A DNA stretch of 64,000 nucleotides. It comes from an uncultured Selenomonadaceae bacterium (GTDB lineage Bacteria > Bacillota > Negativicutes > Selenomonadales > Selenomonadaceae). Position 1 is the first letter of the stretch, and the number at the start of each line of letters is the position of its first letter. The notes beneath the pieces were generated by a model. The model saw nothing but the letters and a program-made list of their open reading frames with translations, made no database searches and was not told the origin of the DNA. The stretch spans positions 1 through 64,000 of the forward strand of contig CACYXR010000008.1 of NCBI GenBank assembly GCA_902778455.1, written 5' to 3'. The position numbers and the translations under genes were made by a program. Of the stretch, positions 8,931 through 17,458 are shown in pieces.

Positions 8931-9515
8931 TTATTGTATCGCGCGCAGGCTTTGCCCCGCGCTGTTCATCAGCCGCTGCATATCCTCCGAGGGGAGCCGC
9001 GCCTGCTGTACCGATTCCTGCAACGGTTCCGTCGTCTCCGCCGCTTCCGCTGTTTCCGGCGGCTCCAGTGCTTCCGGCGGCTCCGCCGAAACCATTTCCG
9101 GCGGTTCCTCCTCGCGGGCAATCTCCGGCAGGATATTGCCTGCTGTTTCTGGTTTCTGAGGAGACGCAGGCAACACGGCCGCTTCAGCCCGTGCCGCCGT
9201 TCCGCTTTGCTCCGTGTGCTGCACAAGCGGCAACGGCTCCGGCTCAGTCTGTGTTCCCACGTGCCACATGGAATATCCGCCGCCCGCAATCAGAACCGCG
9301 ACGAAAAGCGGCGCCAATCTTCTCGCCCATACCACGGAAGCACTCGGGCGCTCGGTTTCCTTTGCCCGTGTCAATTCTGCCTGCGCCAGCATCAGATTCA
9401 AATCGCCTCGCACATCGTCGGCGCGCCCCAGCGATTCTTCCGCTCGCCCCAGCCATTCGCGAGCCGCGCGCACATGCAGCCTGAGACGGCTTCGGTCGTC
9501 TGCCCCGCTGTCCAT
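8931..9515 (-). CDS. One-TM protein with Pro/Glu-rich periplasmic tail, possible anti-sigma factor
   Basis: The 194-residue product has a charged cytoplasmic N-terminus of about 62 residues predicted as helical (AREWLGRAEESLGRADD). One TM (about 68-88, LAPLFVAVLIAGGGYSMW) and a Pro/Glu/Ala-rich low-complexity extracytoplasmic tail follow. I do not recognise a named domain. The topology, and its place directly after a sigma factor and before bamA, suggest an anti-sigma or envelope-sensing partner; this is inference. The start is set by GGAGGAG upstream of the ATG. A periplasmic scaffold protein is an alternative. Confidence 0.65.
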   Translation of the reverse strand: MDSGADDRSRLRLHVRAAREWLGRAEESLGRADDVRGDLNLMLAQAELTRAKETERPSASVVWARRLAPLFVAVLIAGGGYSMWHVGTQTEPEPLPLVQHTEQSGTAARAEAAVLPASPQKPETAGNILPEIAREEEPPEMVSAEPPEALEPPETAEAAETTEPLQESVQQARLPSEDMQRLMNSAGQSLRAIQ

Positions 9516-9663
9516 GCGACTCCTCCTTTCGAAACACAAGCTCCAAACCTTAATCTATCTTATACTCCGCCTTTTGCCGCTTCCCCTCGCGCCGTGAAAT
9601 CCGCTGCGGCGGGAAATTTTCAGGCAATATGGGCGTTTATCGTCAATATTCGCCCCGAAACAA

Positions 9664-10314
9664 TCACTTTTCGTGCCAATGGTGCATGAATCGCGCCATC
9701 ATGCCGCGAATGCGGCGGATGCCCGTCTTCTGCAAGCGGTAGATTCGCGACGTGCTCAAATGCAATTCGTCAGCCACGCCGTCCACAGCGCCGCCTTCCA
9801 AATACACTTCCTCCAACACGATGCGTTCCTTTTGCGGAAGACGGGCCATCGCCTCCCGCAGCCGCTCGGCGAGTACATGGCTTTCCGCCTGCTCCTCGGG
9901 CAGAGCCCCCGGGTCAGCGATACGCTCCTTCCACGGAAGCCCCTCGGCGTCCACCATGCCGTCAATACAGGGCGCGGCAGAGTCCCCTTCCTTTCTCAGG
10001 AAATCTATCATGCGTCCGCGGATGCGATGCACTGCAAATAAGCTAAACGCCACACCGCGAGACGGGTCGAACCCTTCCACCGCCTCAATCAGCCCGACAG
10101 TCCCTTCCTGCAGCACGTCCATGATATGTTCGGAGGTACGGTAAGGCGCAGCCTGCTTGAACACGAGGGGCTGATACGATTGGATCAGTTTCGCGCGCGC
10201 TCTCTCGTCATGATGCGCTTTGAACGCTTCCCAAAGCCGCACTTCCTCCTCGGGAGACAATATCTCAATTTTTTTCAGCTCTTGGATATATTCTTCCAAC
10301 CGCAGGTCGAGCAC
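9664..10314 (-). CDS. Sigma-70 family RNA polymerase sigma factor
   Basis: The 216-residue product resembles the FliA/SigB-type group. It has region 2 (about 45-110) with DVLQEGTVGLIEAVEGFDP and the -10 recognition stretch FAVHRIRGRMIDFLRKE, and a C-terminal region 4 helix-turn-helix (about 150-205) with LPQKERIVLEEVYLEG and LSTSRIYRLQKTGIRRI. Region 3 is very short or missing. The GTG at 10314 overlaps its own purine-rich site, so the true start may be a few codons downstream. It lies between tamB and bamA. Control of envelope genes is inference from position. Confidence 0.85.
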   Translation of the reverse strand: MLDLRLEEYIQELKKIEILSPEEEVRLWEAFKAHHDERARAKLIQSYQPLVFKQAAPYRTSEHIMDVLQEGTVGLIEAVEGFDPSRGVAFSLFAVHRIRGRMIDFLRKEGDSAAPCIDGMVDAEGLPWKERIADPGALPEEQAESHVLAERLREAMARLPQKERIVLEEVYLEGGAVDGVADELHLSTSRIYRLQKTGIRRIRGMMARFMHHWHEK

Positions 10315-10324
10315 CCCCTTTGCC

Positions 10325-10490
10325 TAAGGAACCACTGAATAAGTCCCTCCGCGCCTCTGCCGGATCTTTTTCCGCCTGTCGTCGTCAAATCCCTCTCGAC
10401 GTAGCGATGCTACGCCTTCGAGGGCTTTTCCTGGACAGTCGAAAAAATCCCTCGACAGATGCACGAATTGACTTAATCAGTGTTTCCCTA
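10325..10490. repeat. MITE-like element, copy A
   Basis: A roughly 165-bp intergenic element has imperfect terminal inverted repeats (AGGAACCACTGAATAAGTC at the left, GACTTAATCAGTGTTTCCCT at the right), flanked by TA on both sides. The interior contains a long inverted pair (CGACGTAGC/GCTACGCC region). An inverted copy lies at 17293-17458 and a terminus-only form at 14852-14898. It encodes no protein. It separates tamB from the sigma gene. Confidence 0.75.
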
Positions 10491-10500
10491 ACGAATCACT

Positions 10501-13500
10501 CTAAAATTTGATCCGCGCCTCAAAGCCGAACCAGTTGCTGTTTTTCTCGTCGCGCGCCACGAACATGCTGAATCGGTCCGTGAAATCGTAACGAATGCCG
10601 TAACGGCGCATATCTTCGGTCAGGCTCTGGGTGTATCGAAGCATAATCTTATCGGTGACATACTTGCCTATTTGTATATTATACGCCTCAATTGTCGATT
10701 TGTCTTCCCCTTTTTCACGTTTTTCAAAGGTTCCTGTCGAGAAAGTCAGTTCATCCAGCTGCAAAAGATCGCGGATTGCCTCCTGCACCTCGCCCAGAAC
10801 GCTCATCTGGAGGCCCGCCAAAAGCAGCGCGTTCCTCTGCGTTTCCGCAGAATCCGCATTGCCGCCATGCAGGGAAGCGCCCCGCAGCGTCAGCATCCTG
10901 ATAATCTCCTGCTGGCTCATCTCCGGGCTGGAGGTCAGCGTAAACTTCATCTGCTGCAAAGGCCCGTCGATGCCGAGCATGATGCGCGTCCGATTCATCC
11001 GAGCCGTCGCCCGGAAGGTGATGCTCGGCAGGAACGAGTCGACCTGATTGAAGTACGCTTCGCCTTCCGTGACACGGAACGAGGTCTGCAAATACTGCAC
11101 CCGTCCGCGCCGGACGGAAATGGAACCGGACTGCTTCGGATGGCGCGTCGTCCCGCCGAAATGCGCATTGCCCTGGATCCAGAGGTCGTAAAGCCCGGAA
11201 CTGTAAAAATGCGTGTTTTTCCCGATCTCGATGCCGACGTCGAGGATGATGCGCGGCAGCTCGCTGTCACTCTCCGGCAAAGTCGGAACGGAAACCAGCA
11301 CGTTGTCCACCGCGAACCGGCCCGTCAGTTTCGGCAGCCGATGTCCGTATATCTCCCCTTCCCGGAAGTCCAGGGACGCCGTCAGCGGCCCCGTAAAGAA
11401 AGCCGAGGCAATCTCCAGCTCCTTCGCGTCGAAATTCAATCGGTAATCCACCGGCGTCCTGCCGTCCAATCGCGTCTCGCCGCTGACGGCAAAGGTTCCC
11501 TTCCCCATTTTCCCGGAGGAACCTTCCTCGACGGAAATCGAGTCCCCCTCCATCTTCAATCCGAGATTCATTTCCGTCAGCGGGATTTTCAGCGCCTTCA
11601 GCTTCACCGATCCGTTCTTGATGCGCAGCTGACCGTCAAAGGTCGGCGCCGCCAACGAACCGCCGATGACCACGTTGCCGTCCGTCTCACCCATCGCCCA
11701 GTCGATTTCCTTCGACAGAAGCGGCAGCAGGCCGAGATCCGCTTCGTCCAGCGAAAGACGGAGATTGATCCTGTCGTACTCGGACAGATCTTCTCCCCGT
11801 TCCGCCGTAAAGGCCTTCAGCGGCAGCATGCCCGTCGCGCTGGCCCTGTATGTCTTCTCTCCCTGCGCTTTCGTGGCGACAATCTGCTCCAGTTCCACAA
11901 CACTCCCACGCAAGTGAATCAGCCCAGTCAACGAATCGAAAGTCGAACCGCGGACGCCGCCGTCCGTGATCGTCAGCGACGCATCTGCCAACGGATGCTC
12001 GACCGTACCGCCGAACTCCGCCTCCAAATCCAGCGTTCCCACCGCATCGATATCCAGCCCCGCAGCCGCGGACAACAGCCCCGCCCGGATTTTCTGCGCG
12101 GAAAGCCGCGCGTCGATATCGCCATCGAGATCGATCGTGCCTTTGACAGCCAGCACGCCGTCTCCCTGATAGCCTTCAAATTGACGGATGGTCACCACGC
12201 GTCCGATCAGCCCCGCATCGATTGAAACATTCGTCAGCGGATAGTCGCGCACGCTGCCTTCCGTCATCACGCCGCGCAGCGAAACACGCGGAACCGACCA
12301 AGTGCCGCCGAGGTCGATGTCTGCATTGACACGCCCCTGAACCGCATCGTTCTTAGCGTTGGCAATAGCGAGCATCCCCGCGAGATCGCCTTGCTCCACC
12401 TTTACCTTTCCCTGCATGGTTTCGCTTTCCAAATCGAAGGAAGCCTTCGCGGAGTAAACGCCGCCGTTCTGCCGGAAACTGAAAGGAGACAACTCAAGCC
12501 ACGAGCCGCGCATATGTACTTCACCCGCCGCGTCCGTGATCGTCGCGCCGTTCAGCGTCATACTCGCCGCCGACAGCTTTCCGTCAAACACCGGCGCGTC
12601 CAATGTACCGGAAATGCGTCCGTCAAACACGCCATGCCCTTCAATCGGGTACGGCATTTTTTTCTCGAACCGCCGCAAGTCGATGTCATGGACCGCCACC
12701 GCCATATCAAGCGCCCGCGTCGCCACCGTTACCGTGCCGTTCAAATCCATATCCACCAGCGGCGAATAGATATGGAAATCCCGCACCGTCAGCACGCCGT
12801 TTTTCATCGTGTAGTCGCCTTCCATCCCGGACAGCAGATAGCCGTTGTAGCTGCCCCGATGGGAGCTGATATAGCCGACCACCGCAGGATTGTCCAATGT
12901 GCCCGTGACCGTGATGACATTGTCGATGTCGCCGGTGATCGGCTGATCCGGCGCCACCAATGCGGCAAAATCCTCCAGCCGGGCGCCGACCGTATCGATC
13001 CGGAGATTGATGCGGCGTGCCCCGGTGAAACCGACTACGCCCTCGGCCAGCCATGTCACATGACCGCCGTTTTCCATCGAGAACGAGTCGATCCGCACCC
13101 CGTCGAGACTGCCGCTAGCTTTGCCGTGCAGCGTCCGATAGGGCTGCCGGAACAAGTGACCGTGAATCGCCGAGAAATCCGCCGCCACTTCCGGATTCTC
13201 TATCGGGCCGCGCACCGTGCCGTTCGCGTCGGCAAACCCCGCCATATCGAAAACCTCGTCGATACGCGAAAGCAGCCCAAGATCTACATGGGTCGCGTAA
13301 TAGGCAAGGTCAAGATTTTCCATCCCAAGGATTTTTCCTTCGACGCCGATCTCCCCGCCGTTTTCCAAATGCAGGCTCATATAATCGATCTGCGTCTGTT
13401 CCGCGTCATGGAAAAAGGACGCGGAAAGCTCCGGCGCCGCAATTTCGAGATACGAAATGTCACGGGCCGTCACGCTGCCGTAAACGGAGGTCTGATCCAG

Positions 13501-14829
13501 CGTATCCGCGTCCCCCGCAAAGCCAAGATCCGCCGACGCGCGCCCGGAGATTCCCGGCAAAACTTCCGCCAGCGGCGATGCGTCCACATCTGTCACCTTC
13601 GCGTGACCGTCAAAGCGCATCGTCGAAGCGTCGAACTCTCCTGCAGCCTCCACATGACCGCCTAAAATATCCGCTGTCAGGGACGGCACGGTAATCCGGT
13701 TGTCAGCAAAGGAGGCCGTCGCCTTCGCGTTCTTGATTTCATAGTCCGCCAGCGTCCCTTTGTCCACACGGAACGCGCCGCTGACCGACGGCGACGCTGG
13801 CGTCCCTTCGATTTGCGCCGAGAACGCCACCGCGCCGCGGAAAGGACTGTCCTGAAAGATCTCTCCGGGATCGAACCCCTCCGACCGTGCAAACAGGTGA
13901 AGCCGGGGCTCTTTTCCGGAAAGGTCGACGGTTCCTCTCACGTTCGCCGGCTGCCCCGCTGCCTCCGCCGACGCGGCGAGGCGCACCTCGCGCTCCGAAA
14001 AATCCGCCGTGCCCCCGATTTTCTCGATTTCCGTTTCCAGCACGCGCATCGCGCCGTTCGAGATTGTCCCGCGCCCCTGATAAGAAAGCGCGTCGCCATG
14101 TTTTTCCAGCTCCGCCGTCAATGTCTCCACATGGCCGCCGCGAAGCTTCACCGATTCCGGCAGCATCCTCTTCGGTATCCATGACAAATATTTTTCAAGA
14201 TAGATATCCTCCGCACCGACGGAAAGCCTCGCGTCCTCTCCGCCCATCGTGCCTTCGACGGAAAGCGACGCCTTGTCCTGTTTCGCCTTCAGCGCGACGC
14301 GCATCGCCTTTGCGTCGGCAAAATCAACGCTGCCGTTCGCGTCGGAAAACGACAGCGATTTCCCGTCCATCCGGAAATCCAGCGAGGCGTATTCACCGCG
14401 CACCAAACCGGCAAAGCCGCTGGGCTCGCTGTCCTCCTCGATCAAATCCGCGTAATTCCATGATCCGTCCGCACGTTTCTCGATCCGCGCCTCCGGACGG
14501 CGCACCACGACTTCGTCCACAGCCTTCGCCGGCTTGTCCGCGAGCATACCAAAAAGGCTGAACCGCACCGTTGCCGATTCAGCCTTCAAAAGAATCTCAT
14601 CCCGTTTGTCGTAAAGTGCGATATCGCGCACCGTCAGCGACCACGGGGAATTTACGCGCACTTCCCCGACCTCGACGCGGGAGCCGAGAAGCTCCGAGCC
14701 TTTCTCGCCCGCCATCTGCCCCATGGAGGTCATAAAGGATTGCGTATTCGCCAAGCCCCAGAAAAAAAACGCGCAAAAAAGAAGAAGTCCGAAAACGCCG
14801 CCCGCGATCATCAAAGGCCGCCGCTTCAT
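10501..14829 (-). CDS. tamB: Translocation and assembly module protein TamB
   Basis: This very long protein (1442 aa) has an N-terminal membrane anchor (about 7-27, MIAGGVFGLLLFCAFFFWGL). AsmA/TamB-type repetitive beta-taco repeats with recurring (F/L)xGxLxAxS/T patterns follow, and a C-terminal TamB (DUF490) domain spans roughly the last 340 residues, ending in Phe. Such proteins span the periplasm and are thought to move phospholipids between membranes or help assemble outer-membrane proteins. GGGGGAG upstream supports the ATG. Its place in a bamA neighbourhood matches the family's usual context in diderm Firmicutes. Confidence 0.93.
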   Translation of the reverse strand: MKRRPLMIAGGVFGLLLFCAFFFWGLANTQSFMTSMGQMAGEKGSELLGSRVEVGEVRVNSPWSLTVRDIALYDKRDEILLKAESATVRFSLFGMLADKPAKAVDEVVVRRPEARIEKRADGSWNYADLIEEDSEPSGFAGLVRGEYASLDFRMDGKSLSFSDANGSVDFADAKAMRVALKAKQDKASLSVEGTMGGEDARLSVGAEDIYLEKYLSWIPKRMLPESVKLRGGHVETLTAELEKHGDALSYQGRGTISNGAMRVLETEIEKIGGTADFSEREVRLAASAEAAGQPANVRGTVDLSGKEPRLHLFARSEGFDPGEIFQDSPFRGAVAFSAQIEGTPASPSVSGAFRVDKGTLADYEIKNAKATASFADNRITVPSLTADILGGHVEAAGEFDASTMRFDGHAKVTDVDASPLAEVLPGISGRASADLGFAGDADTLDQTSVYGSVTARDISYLEIAAPELSASFFHDAEQTQIDYMSLHLENGGEIGVEGKILGMENLDLAYYATHVDLGLLSRIDEVFDMAGFADANGTVRGPIENPEVAADFSAIHGHLFRQPYRTLHGKASGSLDGVRIDSFSMENGGHVTWLAEGVVGFTGARRINLRIDTVGARLEDFAALVAPDQPITGDIDNVITVTGTLDNPAVVGYISSHRGSYNGYLLSGMEGDYTMKNGVLTVRDFHIYSPLVDMDLNGTVTVATRALDMAVAVHDIDLRRFEKKMPYPIEGHGVFDGRISGTLDAPVFDGKLSAASMTLNGATITDAAGEVHMRGSWLELSPFSFRQNGGVYSAKASFDLESETMQGKVKVEQGDLAGMLAIANAKNDAVQGRVNADIDLGGTWSVPRVSLRGVMTEGSVRDYPLTNVSIDAGLIGRVVTIRQFEGYQGDGVLAVKGTIDLDGDIDARLSAQKIRAGLLSAAAGLDIDAVGTLDLEAEFGGTVEHPLADASLTITDGGVRGSTFDSLTGLIHLRGSVVELEQIVATKAQGEKTYRASATGMLPLKAFTAERGEDLSEYDRINLRLSLDEADLGLLPLLSKEIDWAMGETDGNVVIGGSLAAPTFDGQLRIKNGSVKLKALKIPLTEMNLGLKMEGDSISVEEGSSGKMGKGTFAVSGETRLDGRTPVDYRLNFDAKELEIASAFFTGPLTASLDFREGEIYGHRLPKLTGRFAVDNVLVSVPTLPESDSELPRIILDVGIEIGKNTHFYSSGLYDLWIQGNAHFGGTTRHPKQSGSISVRRGRVQYLQTSFRVTEGEAYFNQVDSFLPSITFRATARMNRTRIMLGIDGPLQQMKFTLTSSPEMSQQEIIRMLTLRGASLHGGNADSAETQRNALLLAGLQMSVLGEVQEAIRDLLQLDELTFSTGTFEKREKGEDKSTIEAYNIQIGKYVTDKIMLRYTQSLTEDMRRYGIRYDFTDRFSMFVARDEKNSNWFGFEARIKF

Positions 14830-14851
14830 CTCCGGACTCCCCCTTTCTTTT

Positions 14852-14898
14852 TAGGGAAACGATGAACAAGTCCAACCGACTTATTCATCGTTTCCCTA
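14852..14898. repeat. MITE-like element, terminus-only copy C
   Basis: A 47-bp near-perfect palindrome starts with TAGGGAAACGATGAACAAGT and ends with the matching inverse ACTTATTCATCGTTTCCCTA. The two ends are the terminal repeats of copies A and B with the interior missing. TA lies at each edge. It sits just upstream of tamB. Confidence 0.75.
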
Positions 14899-14939
14899 TA
14901 TTCCTGATATACAATGGTTCCAGCAAATTTTAATCCTAA

Positions 14940-15068
14940 CAAATGATTACATACTGTAATCATTTGACGCGTGCTGCGCACGCTACATTTGCACCAAAGG
15001 TGCAAATGCCGTCTCATGAATCTCCGCCTGTGCCCTTTAGGGTATAAGAAAAAGTTCTAACGGAGATT
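14940..15068. repeat. Four-hairpin structured element, copy 2
   Basis: Four hairpins lie in the same order as at 3302-3436: 14940-14966 (CAAATGATTAC/GTAATCATTTG), 14969-14983 (GCGTG-CTGCG-CACGC), 14986-15008 (CATTTGCACC/GGTGCAAATG) and 15019-15068 (AATCTCCG/CGGAGATT). Compared with copy 1 the stems change in paired fashion while the CTGCG loop and the CCGTC(C/T)CAT linker are kept. It fills the gap between the dCMP deaminase gene and tamB; no gene is seen here. Confidence 0.7.
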
Positions 15069-15130
15069 AGCATAAAGCGAAAACCGCGATTTGTCAATGT
15101 TTTCTCGGCAAATCACGGCTCCTTTCCTTA

Positions 15131-15598
15131 TCAATCCACGATATCCTTCGGCGCGATATGCACGATTGTCCCGTCCGGCTCGCGATAGACGGCCTCGGCA
15201 ATCATCGCGTTCCGAAGCATCCGCCGGCAAAGCAGGCACGGTTTGCCGGAAGCGAGACTGCCGTCGGCATTATACCCCTCGATGTAAATCGTCGCCCCCT
15301 GCATTTTCACCGGATCGGCGTTGACAATCGCGTTCTGCTCCGCATGGACGGCCACGCAAAGCTCGTAATTCTGCCCTTTAGGCACATTCAGGCGTTCCCG
15401 CTCGCAAACACCTGTGTCGATGCAGTTCGCCTCGCCGCGGGGCGCGCCGTTGTAGCCGGTACTGATGATAATCTTGTCCTTGACGATGATCGCGCCGTAC
15501 CGACGGCGAAGACAGGTAGAGCGCCGCCCCACCGCTTTCGCGATGTCCAGGAAATACTCCGTCCATTCGGGACGCGTCTGTATCTGCGTATTGCTCAT
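15131..15598 (-). CDS. dCMP deaminase (ComEB-like)
   Basis: This 155-residue zinc deaminase converts dCMP to dUMP for dTTP synthesis. The zinc site is complete: HAE at 85-87 with the catalytic Glu87, and PCLLC with Cys121 and Cys124. The N-terminal GAIIVKDKIIISTGYNGAPRG block is typical of dCMP deaminases rather than cytidine deaminases. The ATG follows GGGGGATTTGAG. It is downstream of the YqgF-like gene, with a terminator between. Confidence 0.92.
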   Translation of the reverse strand: MSNTQIQTRPEWTEYFLDIAKAVGRRSTCLRRRYGAIIVKDKIIISTGYNGAPRGEANCIDTGVCERERLNVPKGQNYELCVAVHAEQNAIVNADPVKMQGATIYIEGYNADGSLASGKPCLLCRRMLRNAMIAEAVYREPDGTIVHIAPKDIVD

Positions 15599-15615
15599 CT
15601 CAAATCCCCCATTCC

Positions 15616-15641
15616 AAAAAAGCGGCAGATGCCCCTGCCGC
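15616..15641 (-). terminator. Rho-independent terminator after the YqgF-like gene
   Basis: On the minus strand GCGGCAGG-GGCAT-CTGCCGC is followed directly by six T residues. It suggests the YqgF-like transcript can end before the dCMP deaminase gene. Confidence 0.75.
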
Positions 15642-15651
15642 CTTACCGCCG

Positions 15652-16050
15652 CTAATGTCTATTGAGCAAATTTCGCCGCGCCAGGATGACTGCGACATAA
15701 TCGTCCACCGGCGCCGGCGGCACCTGCATACTCGTCGGAAAAAAACGTCGCCACCCGCTCGGCGGATTGGCTTTCCAATAAGCAATTCTCGCGTCGTCGG
15801 TCGTCCTGTATTCGTCCACGATTTCCACCGGCACATCGGGGATCGCTTCGCGGATCGTTTCTTCCGCAGTCCGGCTCGTCGTCCCGTTTCCCAGCAGGAT
15901 GCGCTCCGGCCGGAATTTCTTCACGCGGGCCGTCATCTCGTCCGCCAGCAAAACCGTAGCGATAACGGCTTGCTCCAGCACGCGCCCGTCTTCGTCAACG
16001 ACTGCGACACCGCATTTCTCGCGCCCCGGATCGATTGCCGCGACCACCAT
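15652..16050 (-). CDS. YqgF/RuvX-like RNase H-fold protein
   Basis: The 132-residue product has the RNase H-fold start IDPGREKCGVAVVDEDG and a middle ILLGNGTTSRTAEE block. DEYRTTDDARIAYW and a C-terminal PVDDYVAVILARR supply further acidic residues. This pattern fits the Holliday-junction-resolvase-like YqgF family (pre-16S rRNA processing nuclease), but similarity to canonical YqgF is partial, so the substrate is uncertain. AGAAGGGAG precedes the start. It is 23 bp downstream of the DUF3084 gene. Confidence 0.75.
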   Translation of the reverse strand: MVVAAIDPGREKCGVAVVDEDGRVLEQAVIATVLLADEMTARVKKFRPERILLGNGTTSRTAEETIREAIPDVPVEIVDEYRTTDDARIAYWKANPPSGWRRFFPTSMQVPPAPVDDYVAVILARRNLLNRH

Positions 16051-16073
16051 TCGGACTCCCTTCTTCCCGACCG

Positions 16074-17249
16074 CTATTCCGACTTGTCCTCCACATCCAC
16101 TTGCAGCCGCAGACGGAGCGGCCCGAGCGAGTCGGTCGCTTCCTTCGCGTAGGCGCTGATGACGCCGGAACCGCGTCCCGACATGACCGCATTCACCGCG
16201 TCGTAGAATTGCGCGCTGCCCATGACGCCGACGCTGCCCCGGATCGGATCGGGCAGGATCCCCTTCTCCTTCGCCGCTGTGTTGACCTCCTGCAGGAACC
16301 GCATGACAATCGTTTCCGCCTCGGCGGTCTGTCCGCTTGCGAAAACAAACGGCTGCGACAGGATCAGTTCTCCTTCCTTGTAAATCGTACGGTTGGCAAA
16401 GAGCTGAAGTCCTGTACGCACCGGCTCGCCGCGAACGAGATTGCCCGCCGCGACGATGCGGACCACCGTATCCACGCCGCCCTCTGCAATTCTTTCCGCC
16501 GCCTCTTCATACTCCGGCGTATAAATCCAGATATAATTCTCTTCCCTGTTGCCTTCCAACCGATCGGCCGCCCCCGCGTTCGCCATCTGGATCAACGCGC
16601 CGAGGTCGGAACGGATCTCATCCACCGACCGCCCGCTGCGGACGACGCCGCTGGCAAGCACTTCCCCTGCGCGGAAGACGATATCGCCTTCCCGCATAAT
16701 TATGAGGCCTTCGCGAAGCGCTTCCGTCCGCTGTTCCAGTTCCTGGTTTTCTGCAGACAGCGCGCCGTTCTGGGACGACAGGGATTCATTTTGCGTTGTC
16801 AACGCTTGCTTGGCCGCTTCGAGCTGCGCGTTCCCCTCGGCCAGTTCCCGCGTGCGCGTTTCCAGGGTTGTCTGCTCCTGCTGCAGCGCGCTCAATTCCT
16901 TTTGGGATTTTTCCAGCGCCGCGCTGGCCTCCCGCTGCTCTTTTTCGGAAACCGCGAGCTTTTCGCTGGCCGTGTCGAGCCTCGACTGGGTTTCACGCAT
17001 TTCCTCGTTGAGCTTTTCCATGCCGAAAAGCGCGACGCGCACATTTTCCGAAGCCGCCGCCAGCACCGCGAAGGTCAGCGTCGTAATCAGGACGCCCGTC
17101 ACGATCGTGACAATCACCGATGTATGGCGCGGACGAAGCCCGAACAGGGAAAGCTTCTTTTTCCCGACCTTCGAGCCGACGCGGTCGCCGATGACCGCGA
17201 TTGCGCCGCCCGTCACAATCAGCGCCGCTATCAGAACGATTCCATACAT
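16074..17249 (-). CDS. DUF3084 family membrane protein
   Basis: The 391-residue product has two N-terminal TM segments (about 3-22 and 43-65) separated by a short basic loop (GSKVGKKKLSLFGLRPRHTS). A long coiled coil (about 75-190, Glu/Gln/Ser/Leu-rich) and a C-terminal globular domain (about 195-391) follow. This is the arrangement of the DUF3084 family found in Negativicutes and cyanobacteria; its function is unknown. It lies between lptF/G and the YqgF-like gene, so an envelope role is possible but unproven. Confidence 0.85.
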   Translation of the reverse strand: MYGIVLIAALIVTGGAIAVIGDRVGSKVGKKKLSLFGLRPRHTSVIVTIVTGVLITTLTFAVLAAASENVRVALFGMEKLNEEMRETQSRLDTASEKLAVSEKEQREASAALEKSQKELSALQQEQTTLETRTRELAEGNAQLEAAKQALTTQNESLSSQNGALSAENQELEQRTEALREGLIIMREGDIVFRAGEVLASGVVRSGRSVDEIRSDLGALIQMANAGAADRLEGNREENYIWIYTPEYEEAAERIAEGGVDTVVRIVAAGNLVRGEPVRTGLQLFANRTIYKEGELILSQPFVFASGQTAEAETIVMRFLQEVNTAAKEKGILPDPIRGSVGVMGSAQFYDAVNAVMSGRGSGVISAYAKEATDSLGPLRLRLQVDVEDKSE

Positions 17250-17292
17250 AAGGACCAGTACGCCTTCTTTCGTTGATTTCAGGCCGGCATTT

Positions 17293-17458
17293 TAGGAAAC
17301 GCCGAATAAGTCAATTCGTGCATCTGTCGAGGGATTTTTTCGGCTGTCTAGGAAAGGGCCTCGAAGGCGTAGCATCGCTACGTCGAGAGGGCATTGACAA
17401 CGACAGGCGGAAAAAGACCCGGCAGAGGCACGGGAGGACTTGTTCGGTGTTTCCTTTA
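17293..17458. repeat. MITE-like element, copy B (inverted)
   Basis: This is a 166-bp inverted relative of 10325-10490, with ends TAGGAAACGCCGAATAAGTC and GACTTGTTCGGTGTTTCC. The interior shares the GGCGTAGCATCGCTACGTC palindrome. The right edge supplies the stop codon of the lptF/G gene (17456-17458), so the element sits exactly at the gene's 3' end. Confidence 0.75.
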
